From the NCBI RefSeq assembly GCF_009469615.1, contig NZ_SSXX01000006.1, forward strand, positions 62,001 to 126,000: a stretch of 64,000 nt of DNA, written 5' to 3'. Source of the DNA: Dechloromonas sp. H13 (GTDB lineage: Bacteria; Pseudomonadota; Gammaproteobacteria; Burkholderiales; Rhodocyclaceae). The notes under the pieces were generated by a model. That model had not been told where the DNA came from. It did not search any database and saw nothing but the letters and a program-made list of their open reading frames with translations. A program made the translations under genes and the position numbers. This document shows, piece after piece, positions 1-14,036 of the stretch; the stretch's first letter is position 1; every line of letters begins with the position of its first letter.

Positions 1-3144
<3,144 letters not shown>

Positions 3145-3148
<4 letters not shown>

Positions 3149-4014
3149 TCCAGCCCTACGAATTACCCAGCCCGTTCGAAGTCGAAAAGGGCATCGTCCT
3201 GCTGCTCGAACCGCCCTGGGCCAGGGCCGGCGAGCTGCGCGCCCGGTTGCTTGACGAGAGCTACCCGAAACCTTTCGTCATCGACGACGGCAAATCGCGC
3301 TTCCTCTATTTCAGCGTCCGCCTGATGCAGAGCGAAATGTCGCTCAAGGCGCCGAACGACCTGGCCTTGCGCTACACGCAGAAGATGATGGCCTTCCTGC
3401 TCTTCCATCCGCGCCCGAAACGCATCGTGCTGATCGGCCTCGGCGGCGGCTCGCTGGTCCGGTTCTGCCACCATCGTCTGCCCGGCGCCCACATGACCGC
3501 CGTCGAACTCGACCCCGACGTCATCGCCTGGCGCGACACCTTCATGCTGCCGCCCGACGGCCCGCGCCTGCAAATCCTGCAGGGCGATGGCGCCGAATAC
3601 CTCGAACAGGCCGCAAAGGGCATCGACGTCCTGCTCGTCGATGCCTTCGACAAGACCGGCTTCGCGCCCGGCCTGGCCAACCGCGAATTCTTCGAAAACG
3701 CCTACGCCAGGCTGGCCGGCAACGGCGTCCTGGTCATCAACCTGGCCGGCGACCGGGAAAGCTACGCCGGCGTCATCGGCGAGGCCATGCACGCCTTCGA
3801 CGACCAGGTCATCGTGATTTCGGTACCCGACGACGGCAACCACGTCCTCTACGCCTTCAAGGAACGCTGGTTCGAGCCGCGCTGGCGCTGGCTGCACAGC
3901 TTCGCGAAGGAACTGCGCGCCAACTACGGCCTCGATTTCGCGGCCTTCGCGCAAAAGATGGAGCGCGCGACCAAACTCGGACTCGCCCGCCGCGAAGCCC
4001 TGCGCGGTCGCTGA
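3145..4014 (+). CDS. Spermidine synthase-fold protein, probably not an aminopropyltransferase
   Basis: 289 aa protein with a SpeE-like methyltransferase fold. The nucleotide-binding loop reads LIGLGGGSLVRF, the ribose-binding acidic residue is in AVELDPDV, and GDGAEYL and DVLLVDAFDKTG follow. True spermidine synthases carry GGGDGG and a D-S-T-D-P-type catalytic loop; both are replaced here, so polyamine synthesis should not be assumed. The start is TTG at 3145, overlapping the prmB stop (TTGA). I chose it because no ATG lies nearby before the conserved core, and upstream genes in the run use the same coupling. It ends 3 bp from the convergent lipoprotein gene. Role unknown. Confidence 0.75.
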
Positions 4015-4017
4015 AGC

Positions 4018-4221
4018 CTACTTGTCGCCGCCGGCCTGCTCGGCCCGCTGCTGGACTTGCAGATTAGCCTGATCGATTTTCTGCTGCATCTGGTCCATCG
4101 TTTTCCGGCCCTGTTCCAGTTCCTGCTTCTTGAGCGCCGCCCCGGTCGCCGCCGTGCTTGCGGTTTCCACGCCGCAAGCGCTCAAGGCCGCTATGGCAAT
4201 CCATCCCAGCCATGCTTTCAT
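4018..4221 (-). CDS. Small lipoprotein with coiled-coil tail
   Basis: 67 aa. The N-terminus MKAWLGWIAIAALSAC is a lipoprotein signal with a lipobox (L-S-A-C), so the mature protein would begin at that Cys and be lipid-anchored. The rest is polar and helical (KKQELEQGRKTMDQMQQKI, then Gln-rich), suggesting a short coiled coil in the periplasm. An ATG nine bases upstream (4230) is possible, but GGGAG is correctly spaced only for the ATG at 4221. It lies 27 bp after pepD on the same strand and is probably co-transcribed. Function unknown. Confidence 0.7.
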   Translation of the reverse strand: MKAWLGWIAIAALSACGVETASTAATGAALKKQELEQGRKTMDQMQQKIDQANLQVQQRAEQAGGDK

Positions 4222-4248
4222 CGTCGGCATCTCCCGTTATCGTTCCGT

Positions 4249-5715
4249 TCAGCTTACCGCAGCCAGGATGGCCCGCAGAAGGTGCCAGCTGCGGTCGACC
4301 GACGAAATATCCACGGATTCCCCCGGCGCATGCGCCCCCCGGATGGTCGGGCCGAAGGAGACGATGTCCAGCCCCGGGTACTTGGCACCGATGATCCCGC
4401 ACTCCAGGCCGGCGTGGATGACCTGTACCTTCGATTCGGCACCGAACTCCCGGCGATAGACCGACTGGCACAGGGCCAGCAGCGGGGAATCCGGATTCGG
4501 CGCCCAGCCCGGGTAATACCCCGCCAGCGTGGCCGACGTGCCGCTCAGCGCGAAAAGGCTGACGATCTCCTCGGCCAGCGCCAGGCTGCCGCTGTCGAGC
4601 AGTGAACGCACCATGAAGTTGCACGATCCCCCATTCGGGTGCAGATCGACCATGCCGAGATTGTTCGAGGTTTCGACGACGCCGGGCACCCGCCGGCTCA
4701 TCCGCCGCACGCCATGCGGCGCCGCATGCAGTGACGCCAGCCAGGCCGCCTGGTCGGCCGGCGCCATCACCCGGGCCACGTCGCAACGCGTCACCTGCAG
4801 CGCCACGGCGTCGTCGACGCCGCCCAGTTCGTCGCGCAGCGCGGACTCCGCCCGATTCAGCAGATCCGGCACCCGGGCCAGCTCGGCGGCCGGCACGGCA
4901 ATGGTCGCCTCCGCCTCCCGCGGCAGCGCGTTGCGCGCCGAGCCGCCGCGCAGCTCGGCGAGGCGCAGCGGCATCGCCCTTTCCAGCTCGCGCAGGACGC
5001 GGACCAGCAGCTTGATGGCATTGCCGCGTTGTTCGTGGATATCGACACCGGAATGTCCGCCGCGCAGGCCGCGCAAGCTGACACGACAGGTGGCGAAACC
5101 GTCGGGCACCGCTACGCCAGCGCCCGGACGTGCGACATTGACGTCCAGCCCGCCGGCGCAACCCAGGTAGAACTCCCCCCATTCCTCGGTATCGAGATTC
5201 AGCATCAGGCGCCCCTGCAGCCGATCCGCCGCCAAGCCGCGCGCGCCGCCCATGCCCGCCTCCTCATCGACCGTGAACAGCGCCTCGATCGGTCCGTGCT
5301 GCAACTGGTCATCCTCGAGCACGGCCAGCATCAGCGCCACGCCGATGCCGTTGTCGGCGCCCAGCGTCGTACCCTCGGCCGCCAGCCAGCCGTCGCGGCG
5401 CACCGGGCGAATCGGATCGCGCGAGAAATCGTGCGGCGTATCGGCGTTGTTCTGGCACACCATGTCCAGGTGCGCCTGCAGGACGACGCCCGGCAGATGT
5501 GCCCGCCCGGCGCTGGCCGCCTTGCGGACAAGCAGGTTGCCGGCGGCATCGACCGTCGCCGTCAGGCCGCGGGCGGCGGCCCAGTCCTGCAGATGCTGCC
5601 GCAACCGCCCTTCTTCCTTGGAGGCCCGTGGAATTTCACAGAGGGTCGCGAAGTGCTTCCAGACGATCGCCGGCGCGAGGCCGGAAAACACGGATTGCGG
5701 CGACAAATCGGACAT
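4249..5715 (-). CDS. pepD: Aminoacyl-histidine dipeptidase (peptidase D, M20C)
   Basis: Zinc peptidase that cleaves Xaa-His dipeptides in the cytoplasm. 488 aa, the usual PepD length. Metal and catalytic residues are visible: H82/D84 in QAHLDMV, bridging D121 in TLGADNGIGVA, catalytic E151 and metal E152 in VDEEAGMGGA, D175 in LNLDTEEWGE, and a C-terminal His in IHAGLECGIIG. A lid/dimerisation domain lies between about residues 190 and 400. The frame extends upstream across the terminator and tRNA-His; the ATG at 5715 gives the family N-terminus (SPQSVFSGLAPAIVWKHF). Transcription probably starts near the tRNA or from a weak internal site; no clear promoter is visible. Confidence 0.95.
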   Translation of the reverse strand: MSDLSPQSVFSGLAPAIVWKHFATLCEIPRASKEEGRLRQHLQDWAAARGLTATVDAAGNLLVRKAASAGRAHLPGVVLQAHLDMVCQNNADTPHDFSRDPIRPVRRDGWLAAEGTTLGADNGIGVALMLAVLEDDQLQHGPIEALFTVDEEAGMGGARGLAADRLQGRLMLNLDTEEWGEFYLGCAGGLDVNVARPGAGVAVPDGFATCRVSLRGLRGGHSGVDIHEQRGNAIKLLVRVLRELERAMPLRLAELRGGSARNALPREAEATIAVPAAELARVPDLLNRAESALRDELGGVDDAVALQVTRCDVARVMAPADQAAWLASLHAAPHGVRRMSRRVPGVVETSNNLGMVDLHPNGGSCNFMVRSLLDSGSLALAEEIVSLFALSGTSATLAGYYPGWAPNPDSPLLALCQSVYRREFGAESKVQVIHAGLECGIIGAKYPGLDIVSFGPTIRGAHAPGESVDISSVDRSWHLLRAILAAVS

Positions 5716-5732
5716 GGCGTGGCTCCAAAGAG

Positions 5733-5767
5733 AAAACCCCCGCCAACCTTGCGGGTTGCGGGGGTTT
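5733..5767 (-). terminator. Intrinsic terminator after tRNA-His
   Basis: A 10-bp outer stem (5734-5743 with 5758-5767) continues as a 4-bp inner stem with one bulged C and a TTGC loop. On the minus strand it is followed by TTTTCTC. It sits directly downstream of tRNA-His and just upstream of pepD, so it should end the tRNA transcript. Confidence 0.8.
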
Positions 5768-5772
5768 GAATC

Positions 5773-5849
5773 TGGGGCGACTGATGGGGCTCGAACCCAC
5801 GACAACCGGAATCACAATCCGGGACTCTACCAACTGAGCTACAGCCGCC
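5773..5849 (-). tRNA. tRNA-His(GTG)
   Basis: Minus-strand cloverleaf of 77 nt including an encoded CCA. The extra G at -1 pairs with C73, a tRNA-His hallmark. D arm AGCTCAGTTGGTAGAG, anticodon loop TTGTGAT with anticodon GTG, T arm GTGGGTTCGAGCCCCAT. The acceptor stem has one G-U pair. Single tRNA with its own promoter and terminator. Confidence 0.97.
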
Positions 5850-5865
5850 GTCGAAGAAGGCGCGC

Positions 5866-5895
5866 ATTGTAGCGAACATTTCCCGGCTCTGTCTA
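5866..5895 (-). promoter_or_regulatory. Sigma70-type promoter of tRNA-His
   Basis: Minus strand: TAGACA (5895-5890), 18 nt spacer, TACAAT (5871-5866), about 16 bases before the tRNA 5' end. Both hexamers are one mismatch from consensus. Confidence 0.6.
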
Positions 5896-5919
5896 TACAT
5901 CCTTGAATCCGCCAAGGCA

Positions 5920-5946
5920 TTGCCGCCGCCGGCACCGTGATAGAAT
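5920..5946 (+). promoter_or_regulatory. Possible promoter of tig
   Basis: TAGAAT at 5941-5946 is a good -10 hexamer 40 bases before tig. The best -35 candidate, TTGCCG at 5920-5925, has a short 15-nt spacer, so the -35 assignment is weak. Confidence 0.35.
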
Positions 5947-5986
5947 TACCAGCTTTATTTTTCGCCCAGCGCCACAAGGAAATCTC

Positions 5987-7291
5987 ATGGAAGCAACCAC
6001 CGCTCAAGCCAACGAACTGGAACGCCGCATCGACCTGTCCATCGCCATCGCCGATGTCGAGAAAGAGATGGAACAGCGCCTGAAGCGGATGGGTAAAAAC
6101 ATCAAGATGGCCGGCTTCCGTCCGGGCAAGGTGCCGTTCAGCATCATCAAGCAGCAGCATGGCGACCAGGCGCGCCACGAAGTGCTGTCCGAAGCGCTCG
6201 ACCGCGTCTTCGGCGAAACCGTCACCGAACAGAAAATGCGCGTCGCCGGCTATCCACGCATCGAGCCGAAGACCAGCGACAGCACCACCCACCTCGAGTT
6301 TCATGCGATCTTCGAGGTCTACCCGGATTTCACCCCCGCCGACATGTCGACCGCGGAAATCGAGCGCCCGGTGCTCGAAGTCACCGCTGCCGAAGTGGAC
6401 AAGACCGTCGACATCCTGCGCCAGCAGCGTGTTTCCTATGAGGACGCCGACCGCGCTGCCGCCAAGGGCGACCGCGTCGTCATCGACTTCCTCGGCAAGA
6501 AGGATGGCGAGCCGTTCCAGGGCGGCCAGGCCAGCGATTACCCGTTCGTGCTCGGCCAGGGCCAGATGCTGCCCGACTTCGAAAACGCCGTCGAAGGCAG
6601 CAAGGCTGGCGAGGCCAAGACTTTCGACCTGACCTTCCCGGCTGACTATTTCGCCAAGGATCTTGCCGGCCAGACCGTCCAGTTCGACATCACCGTCAAG
6701 CAGGTCCAGGCACCGAAACTGCCCGAGGTCGACGCCGAATTCGCCCAGGGCATGGGCATCGCCGACGGCGACGTGGCCAAGATGCGCGCCGAGATCGAAG
6801 CCAACCTGAAACGCGAAGTGAAGCGCCGCATCGAAGGCAAGGTCAAGGACCAGGTCATGGAAGCCCTGATCAAGGCCAACCAGATCGCGATCCCGAACGC
6901 CCTGGTCGAGATGGAAATCCAGCGCCTGATGCAGGCTGCCCGCCAGGACATGGAGCAGCGCGGCATGAAGGTCAAGGACATGCCGATCCAGCCCGAGTGG
7001 TTCGCCGACCAAGCCAAGCGCCGCGTCACACTTGGTCTGATTCTTGCTGAACTGGTCAAGACCGAAAAGCTGCAGGCCAAGCCGGAACAGATTCGCGCGA
7101 TGGTCGAGGAAACCGCGCAGAGCTACGAGCAGCCCGAGGAAGTCATCCGCTGGTACTACGCCCAACCGCAGCGCCTGGGCGAAGTCGAAGGGGTGGCGAT
7201 CGAGAACAACGTGGTCGACTGGGTCCTGGGCAAGGCCAAGGTGACTGACAAGGCGGCAGTTTTTGATGAATTGATGGGCCAAAAGCAGTAA
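5987..7291 (+). CDS. tig: Trigger factor (ribosome-associated chaperone, PPIase)
   Basis: 434 aa. It docks at the ribosomal exit tunnel and shields nascent chains. The N-terminal ribosome-binding signature GFRPGKVP is at about residues 43-50. An FKBP-type prolyl isomerase domain (starting near [16 protein letters not shown]) spans about 155-240, followed by the long helical C-terminal cradle. The ATG at 5987 has AAGGA eight bases upstream and gives the family N-terminus; the longer frame upstream is non-coding. It heads the tig-clpP-clpX protein-quality block, 67 bp before clpP. Confidence 0.97.
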   Translation: MEATTAQANELERRIDLSIAIADVEKEMEQRLKRMGKNIKMAGFRPGKVPFSIIKQQHGDQARHEVLSEALDRVFGETVTEQKMRVAGYPRIEPKTSDSTTHLEFHAIFEVYPDFTPADMSTAEIERPVLEVTAAEVDKTVDILRQQRVSYEDADRAAAKGDRVVIDFLGKKDGEPFQGGQASDYPFVLGQGQMLPDFENAVEGSKAGEAKTFDLTFPADYFAKDLAGQTVQFDITVKQVQAPKLPEVDAEFAQGMGIADGDVAKMRAEIEANLKREVKRRIEGKVKDQVMEALIKANQIAIPNALVEMEIQRLMQAARQDMEQRGMKVKDMPIQPEWFADQAKRRVTLGLILAELVKTEKLQAKPEQIRAMVEETAQSYEQPEEVIRWYYAQPQRLGEVEGVAIENNVVDWVLGKAKVTDKAAVFDELMGQKQ

Positions 7292-7299
7292 TCTGGACC

Positions 7300-7317
7300 T
7301 TGTCGCAAAAACGACAA
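7300..7317. other. Inverted repeat between tig and clpP
   Basis: TTGTCG-CAAAAA-CGACAA, a perfect 6-bp stem with a 6-nt loop. No U-tract follows, so it is more likely an mRNA processing or pausing hairpin than a terminator. Confidence 0.4.
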
Positions 7318-7358
7318 ACGTCTCGAATGTAACGAAACCGCAACACACAAGGGCTGAC

Positions 7359-7988
<630 letters not shown>

Positions 7989-8002
7989 GCAAGGAGATCC
8001 AG

Positions 8003-9265
<1,263 letters not shown>

Positions 9266-9272
9266 GCCGGGG

Positions 9273-9300
9273 CTTGAATTGCGGTTTCCCGCCCCCACGT
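9273..9300 (+). promoter_or_regulatory. Sigma32-like heat-shock promoter of lon, overlapping a hairpin
   Basis: CTTGAA (9273-9278), 14 nt, then CCCCACGT (9293-9300), close to the RpoH consensus CTTGAA-N11-16-CCCCATnT. It lies 31 bases before lon. The same bases form a hairpin, GCCCCC-ACGTA-GGGGGC at 9291-9307, which could also weakly terminate clpX mRNA. Confidence 0.6.
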
Positions 9301-9331
9301 AGGGGGCACATACCTATTTCAAAGGCATCTA

Positions 9332-11746
9332 ATGTCGAACCCCAACACGCTCCCGGAAACCGTTGAACTGCCGCTGCTGCCATTGCGCGATGTCGTCGTG
9401 TTCCCGCACATGGTCATCCCGCTCTTCGTCGGCCGTCCGAAATCGATCAAGGCCCTCGAAATGGCCATGGAGGCCGGCAAGAACATCCTGTTGCTGGCCC
9501 AGAAATCGGCTGCCAAGGACGAACCTGAGCCGGACGACCTCTACCGCATCGGCTGCATGGCCAACATCCTGCAGATGCTCAAGCTGCCCGACGGCACCGT
9601 CAAGGTGCTGGTCGAGGGCACGCAGCGCGCGCGCGTCGAAGCCATCGAGGTACAGTCCTCGGTGTTCATGGCGACCGCCGTTCCGTTGCCGCAGCCCGGA
9701 GTCGAGGATCACGAGATCGAGGCCATGCGGCGCGCCGTCGTCGCCCAGTTCGACCAGTTCGTCAAGCTGAACAAGAAGATTCCACCGGAAGTGCTCTCGT
9801 CCATCGCCGGGATCGAAGATGCCGGCCGCCTGGCCGACACCATTGCCGCCCACCTGCCGCTCAAATTGGAGCAGAAGCAGGAAGTGCTGGAAATGGAAAG
9901 CGTGCGCGACCGCATCGACCGCCTGTTGTCGCAACTCGAATCGGAAATCGACATCCTGCAGGTCGAAAAACGCATCCGCGGTCGCGTCAAGCGCCAGATG
10001 GAGAAGAGCCAGCGCGAGTACTACCTGAACGAGCAGGTCAAGGCGATCCAGAAGGAGCTCGGCGAAGGCGAGGAAGGCGCCGACCTCGAGGAGCTGGACA
10101 AGAAGATCAAGGCGGCCGGCATGAGCAAGGAAGGCCTGGCCAAGGCCCAGGGCGAGCTGAAGAAGCTGCGCCTGATGTCGCCGATGTCGGCCGAAGCCAC
10201 CGTCGTCCGCAACTTCATCGAAACCCTGATCGGCCTGCCGTGGCGCAAGAAGACGCGGATCAGCAAGGATCTGCGTGAAGCCGAGAAAATTCTCGACGCC
10301 GACCACTTCGGCCTGGATAAGGTCAAGGAACGCATCGTCGAATATCTCGCCGTGCAGCAGCGCGTGGACAAGGTCAAGGCGCCGATCCTCTGTCTCGTCG
10401 GCCCCCCGGGCGTCGGCAAGACCTCGCTCGGCCAGTCGATCGCCAAGGCGACCAACCGCAAGTTCGTCCGCATGGCGCTCGGCGGCGTCCGCGATGAGGC
10501 GGAAATCCGCGGCCATCGCCGCACCTACATCGGCTCGATGCCGGGCAAGATCCTCTCCAGCCTGACCAAGGTCGGGGTACGCAACCCGCTGTTCCTGCTC
10601 GACGAAGTCGACAAGCTCGGCCAGGATTTCCGCGGCGACCCGTCTTCCGCCCTGCTCGAAGTGCTCGACCCGGAACAGAACCACACCTTCCAGGACCACT
10701 ACGTCGAGGTCGATTTCGATCTCTCCGACGTGATGTTCGTGGCCACCGCCAACACCCTGAACATCCCTGCCCCGCTGCTCGACCGCATGGAAGTCATCCG
10801 TCTCTCCGGCTATACGGAAGACGAGAAGGTCAACATCGCGATGCGCTACCTGCTGCCCAAGCAGATGAAGAACAACGGCCTCAAGAAGACCGAGATCGCC
10901 GTTGCCGACAGCGCCATCCGCGATATCGTCCGCTACTACACCCGCGAGGCGGGCGTCCGGGCGCTGGAACGGGAAATCTCCAAGATCTGCCGCAAAGTGG
11001 TCAAAACCCTGGTGCTCAAGAAGCGTGACGGCAAGGTTGCGGTCAACGCCCGCAATCTCGACAAATTCCTCGGCGTGCGCCGCTACACCTTCGGCATGGC
11101 CGAGAAGGAAAACCAGGTCGGCCAGGTCACCGGCCTCGCCTGGACCGAGGTTGGCGGCGAACTGCTGACCATCGAATGCGCCAACATGCCGGGCAAGGGA
11201 AACATCATCCGCACCGGCTCGCTGGGCGACGTCATGAAGGAATCGGTCGAGGCGGCGCGCTCCGTCGTGCGCGCCCGCGCCCGCCGGCTGGGGATCAAGG
11301 ACGAGGCGTTCGAGAAGACAGACATCCACATCCACGTGCCGGAAGGGGCGACGCCGAAGGATGGTCCGTCGGCCGGCATCGCCATGACGACCGCCCTGGT
11401 CTCGTCCTACACGGGCATCCCGGTCCGTTGCGACGTCTGCATGACCGGCGAAATCACGCTGCGCGGCGAAGTGCTGGCCATTGGTGGGCTCAAGGAAAAG
11501 CTGCTGGCGGCCGTTCGCGGCGGTCTGAAGACGGCCCTGATCCCGGAAGAAAACGTCAAGGATCTGACCGAAATCACCGACAACATCAAGAACCGGATCG
11601 AGATCGTACCGGTGAAGTGGATCGACCAAGTTCTCGAGCGCGCACTGGAGCGCAAACCGGAATCCCTGCCGGAGCAATCCGAGCAAAACGCAGGCGTCAC
11701 GGCCAACGCCGAGAACGCACCTGCACAAGTCCTTCTTACCCATTGA
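9332..11746 (+). CDS. lon: ATP-dependent Lon protease
   Basis: 804 aa homohexameric AAA+ serine protease that degrades misfolded and regulatory proteins. The N-terminal substrate-binding domain is followed by a coiled coil (about 185-270), Walker [10 protein letters not shown] with K363, and the C-terminal protease domain with the catalytic dyad S680 (DGPSAGI) and K723 (GGLKEKLL). Length and spacing are standard. It follows clpX by 66 bp but has its own heat-shock-like promoter. The last 25 residues are Asn/Ala/Glu-rich and poorly conserved. Confidence 0.98.
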   Translation: MSNPNTLPETVELPLLPLRDVVVFPHMVIPLFVGRPKSIKALEMAMEAGKNILLLAQKSAAKDEPEPDDLYRIGCMANILQMLKLPDGTVKVLVEGTQRARVEAIEVQSSVFMATAVPLPQPGVEDHEIEAMRRAVVAQFDQFVKLNKKIPPEVLSSIAGIEDAGRLADTIAAHLPLKLEQKQEVLEMESVRDRIDRLLSQLESEIDILQVEKRIRGRVKRQMEKSQREYYLNEQVKAIQKELGEGEEGADLEELDKKIKAAGMSKEGLAKAQGELKKLRLMSPMSAEATVVRNFIETLIGLPWRKKTRISKDLREAEKILDADHFGLDKVKERIVEYLAVQQRVDKVKAPILCLVGPPGVGKTSLGQSIAKATNRKFVRMALGGVRDEAEIRGHRRTYIGSMPGKILSSLTKVGVRNPLFLLDEVDKLGQDFRGDPSSALLEVLDPEQNHTFQDHYVEVDFDLSDVMFVATANTLNIPAPLLDRMEVIRLSGYTEDEKVNIAMRYLLPKQMKNNGLKKTEIAVADSAIRDIVRYYTREAGVRALEREISKICRKVVKTLVLKKRDGKVAVNARNLDKFLGVRRYTFGMAEKENQVGQVTGLAWTEVGGELLTIECANMPGKGNIIRTGSLGDVMKESVEAARSVVRARARRLGIKDEAFEKTDIHIHVPEGATPKDGPSAGIAMTTALVSSYTGIPVRCDVCMTGEITLRGEVLAIGGLKEKLLAAVRGGLKTALIPEENVKDLTEITDNIKNRIEIVPVKWIDQVLERALERKPESLPEQSEQNAGVTANAENAPAQVLLTH

Positions 11747-11758
11747 TTTAGAAGGAAA

Positions 11759-11786
11759 GCATGCCGACGTATTAGCGGCGGCATGC
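11759..11786 (+). terminator. Hairpin after lon, probable terminator
   Basis: GCATGCCG (11759-11766) pairs perfectly with CGGCATGC (11779-11786) across a 12-nt loop. The following bases (TTCGCCCCCTT) form only a poor U-tract, so termination may be partial. Confidence 0.45.
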
Positions 11787-11828
11787 TTCGCCCCCTTGGC
11801 GAGCACGGGTAAACCTCCGAGAATCCGC

Positions 11829-11858
11829 TTGACACAAGGATTTCAGCAGAGATATAAA
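11829..11858 (+). promoter_or_regulatory. Strong sigma70 promoter of hupB
   Basis: A consensus TTGACA (11829-11834), 18 nt spacer, then TATAAA (11853-11858), 52 bases before the hupB ATG. It is the best sigma70 match in the window, fitting the abundance of HU. Confidence 0.8.
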
Positions 11859-11910
11859 TCCGTCCTCAACAAAATTTAGTCATCTTTTCTTTCCACCCAA
11901 GGGGGATCCA

Positions 11911-12183
11911 ATGAACAAAACCGACCTGATCGAATCGATCGCCACTTCCGCCGAAATCTCCAAGTCAGCCGCCGCCCGTGCGCTCGATGCGACCGTCGAA
12001 GCCGTCAAGGCTGCCCTCAAGGCCGGCGACAGCGTGAGCCTGGTGGGCTTCGGTACTTTTGCCGTCGGCGAGCGTGCCGCCCGTACCGGCCGCAACCCCC
12101 GTACCGGCAAGACCCTGAACATCAAGGCCGCCAAGGTCCCGAAGTTCCGTCCGGGCAAGGCGCTCAAGGATGCCGTCAATTAA
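11911..12183 (+). CDS. hupB: DNA-binding protein HU-beta
   Basis: 90 aa nucleoid protein that bends and compacts DNA. The family signature [18 protein letters not shown] forms the beta arm, followed by the C-terminal helix ([13 protein letters not shown]). AAGGGGGA precedes the ATG. Position after lon is the usual proteobacterial order. The coding sequence stops 8 bases before tRNA-Val, so one transcript may carry both. Confidence 0.98.
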   Translation: MNKTDLIESIATSAEISKSAAARALDATVEAVKAALKAGDSVSLVGFGTFAVGERAARTGRNPRTGKTLNIKAAKVPKFRPGKALKDAVN

Positions 12184-12191
12184 TTGACTGC

Positions 12192-12267
12192 GGGTGCTTA
12201 GCTCAGCTGGTAGAGCGTCGCCCTTACAAGGCGAATGTCGGGGGTTCGAGCCCCTCAGCACCCACCA
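12192..12267 (+). tRNA. tRNA-Val(TAC)
   Basis: 76 nt cloverleaf with encoded CCA. The acceptor GGGTGCT pairs with AGCACCC, the discriminator is A, the anticodon loop is CTTACAA (anticodon TAC), and the T arm is GGGGGTTCGAGCCCCTC. It is 8 bp after hupB and followed by a terminator. Confidence 0.97.
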
Positions 12268-12280
12268 GACGTAATATCGC

Positions 12281-12311
12281 AGAGCCCCGATTATCGGGGC
12301 TCTATTCTTTT
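12281..12311 (+). terminator. Intrinsic terminator after tRNA-Val
   Basis: Perfect 10-bp stem (12281-12290 with 12294-12303), TTA loop, then ATTCTTTT. It ends the hupB/tRNA-Val unit before convergent trmJ. Confidence 0.88.
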
Positions 12312-12336
12312 GTGCGGACGGTTAACCGGCTTCGCA

Positions 12337-13092
12337 TCAGCGCCCATGCCCTGTCCGCACCCGGGTCGCTGCCAGAATGCCGCGCAGGATATTGACCTCG
12401 TCCTTCTCCAAGCGTGCACGCCCGAACAGGCGGCGCAATTTCGGCATCAGGCGTCCCGGCTGTGCCGGATTGAGAAAGCCGGTTTCGGTCATCACCGATT
12501 CCAGGTGGCCGTACAAACCCTCGACTTCGTCATGCGTCGCCAGCGGCGACGAGAACGGCGTCACCAGCGGATCGTGCGCCGGCGGCAACCCGCTGTAGGC
12601 AGCGACGCGCAGCTCGTAACAGAGCACCTGCACCGCCGCCCCCAGGTTGAGGGAACTGAACGCCGGGTTGGCGGGAATCGTCACCGCGGCCTGGCAGCAC
12701 TGAATCTCCTCGTTGCTCAGGCCGACGGTTTCATTGCCGAACACCAGGGCCACCTCGCCGTGCCTCGCGTGCGCCAGCAGTTCCGCCGCCATTTCCCGTG
12801 GCTGCCCGAGCGGCGGCCCGAGGTCACGATGCCTGGCCGACAGGGCGATCGCCAGTACCGAACCGGCGAGCGCTTCGTGCAGCGTGTCGTGGATTTTTGC
12901 CCTTTCCAGCAGGTCGACCGCACCCGTCGCCCGCGCGTCGGCTTCCGGATCGGGAAAGGCCCGTGGCGCGACCAGGCGCAGGTCCGACAACCCCATGGTC
13001 TTCATGGCGCGCGCGGCTGCCCCGATATTGCCGGGATGGCTGGGCCGGCACAGCACGACGCGGATACGGGACAGCAGGAGTTCCGGGTTCAT
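12337..13092 (-). CDS. trmJ: tRNA (cytidine/uridine-2'-O-)-methyltransferase TrmJ
   Basis: 251 aa SPOUT-class enzyme that 2'-O-methylates position 32 in the tRNA anticodon loop. Visible: N-terminal VVLCRPSHPGNIGAAARAMK, the SAM knot motifs VALVFGNETVGLSNEE and IPANPAFSSLNLGAAVQV, and a helical C-terminal extension containing ARLEKDEVNILRGIL. The ATG at 13092 gives the normal start; a TTG 21 bases upstream (13113) is the alternative and has poorer support. Divergent from suhB, with 62 bp between starts. Confidence 0.92.
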   Translation of the reverse strand: MNPELLLSRIRVVLCRPSHPGNIGAAARAMKTMGLSDLRLVAPRAFPDPEADARATGAVDLLERAKIHDTLHEALAGSVLAIALSARHRDLGPPLGQPREMAAELLAHARHGEVALVFGNETVGLSNEEIQCCQAAVTIPANPAFSSLNLGAAVQVLCYELRVAAYSGLPPAHDPLVTPFSSPLATHDEVEGLYGHLESVMTETGFLNPAQPGRLMPKLRRLFGRARLEKDEVNILRGILAATRVRTGHGR

Positions 13093-13120
13093 AGTAAAAT
13101 GCGTTCTTTCCAAATAAATC

Positions 13121-13138
13121 GGGTGGCCCGCGCCACCC
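13121..13138. promoter_or_regulatory. Hairpin in the trmJ/suhB divergent promoter region
   Basis: GGGTGGC-CCGC-GCCACCC, a perfect 7-bp stem, 16 bases before suhB. It could be a 5' UTR hairpin of suhB or a protein-binding dyad. TAAAAT at 13095-13100 is a possible suhB -10. Confidence 0.45.
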
Positions 13139-13154
13139 GTTAGTTCTTTAATCC

Positions 13155-13967
13155 ATGCATCCAGCCCTGAACATTGCCATCAAGGCGGCGCGCCGCGCCG
13201 GCCAGATCATCAACCGCGCCTCGAACGATCTCGACCTGCTGAAGGTAACCGCCAAGCAACCGAACGACTTCGTGACCGAGGTGGACAAGGCAGCGGAGGC
13301 GGCGATCATCGAGATGCTGCAGGAAGCCTATCCGCATTACGGGATTCTAGCAGAGGAGTCCGGCGAGACTGCCGGTGCCGGAAGCCGCGACACGGAATAC
13401 CAATGGATCATCGACCCGCTCGACGGCACCACCAATTTCATTCACGGTATGCCGCAATATGCCGTTTCGATCGCCCTGGCCAGAGCCGGCGTGGTCGAAC
13501 AGGCGGTCATCTTCGACCCCAACCGCAATGAGTTGTTCACGGCCAGCAAGGGCGGCGGCGCCTTCCTGAACGAACGCCGCATCCGCGTCTCGCGCCGCCT
13601 GAAGTTGCAGGATTCGCTGATCGGCACCGGCTTTCCCTATCGCGCCTTCGATCTGGTCGACACCTATCTGGCGATCTTCAAGGAACTGACCCAGAAGACC
13701 GCCGGCCAGCGACGCCCCGGCGCCGCCTCGCTGGACCTGGCCTATGTCGCCTGCGGGCGCTACGACGGCTTCTGGGAATTCGGCCTCGCCCCGTGGGACA
13801 TGGCGGCCGGTGCCTTGCTGATCTCCGAGGCCGGTGGCCTGGTCAGCGACCTGCGCGGCGAAGCAAGTTATCTGACGAGCGGCAACATCGTCGCCGGCAC
13901 GCCGAAGGTCTTCGCCCCGCTGCTCAACATCATTCAGGAAAAATTGCCGGATTCGCTCCGCGGCTGA
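13155..13967 (+). CDS. suhB: Inositol-1-monophosphatase / Nus-factor SuhB
   Basis: 270 aa magnesium-dependent phosphatase of the IMPase family; bacterial SuhB also acts in rRNA transcription antitermination complexes. Metal ligands are visible: E67 in [10 protein letters not shown]87 and D90 in [12 protein letters not shown], and the C-terminal Asp in [12 protein letters not shown]. Expected length and start. Divergent from trmJ and convergent with phaR. Confidence 0.95.
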   Translation: MHPALNIAIKAARRAGQIINRASNDLDLLKVTAKQPNDFVTEVDKAAEAAIIEMLQEAYPHYGILAEESGETAGAGSRDTEYQWIIDPLDGTTNFIHGMPQYAVSIALARAGVVEQAVIFDPNRNELFTASKGGGAFLNERRIRVSRRLKLQDSLIGTGFPYRAFDLVDTYLAIFKELTQKTAGQRRPGAASLDLAYVACGRYDGFWEFGLAPWDMAAGALLISEAGGLVSDLRGEASYLTSGNIVAGTPKVFAPLLNIIQEKLPDSLRG

Positions 13968-13980
13968 CCCGGCTTCCGGA

Positions 13981-14027
13981 GCCCGGGGCGTGCCCCCGGG
14001 CAATCTGCCCTGCCGTGCAGGCAGGGC
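13981..14027. terminator. Two tandem hairpins between convergent suhB and phaR
   Basis: Hairpin one: GCCCGGGG (13981-13988) with CCCCGGGC (13994-14001). Hairpin two: GCCCTGCC (14007-14014) with GGCAGGGC (14020-14027). Both have perfect 8-bp stems and 5-nt loops. Neither has a U-tract, so they may act as a two-way barrier or as mRNA 3'-end protection. Confidence 0.5.
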
Positions 14028-14036
14028 GTGCCGTGA

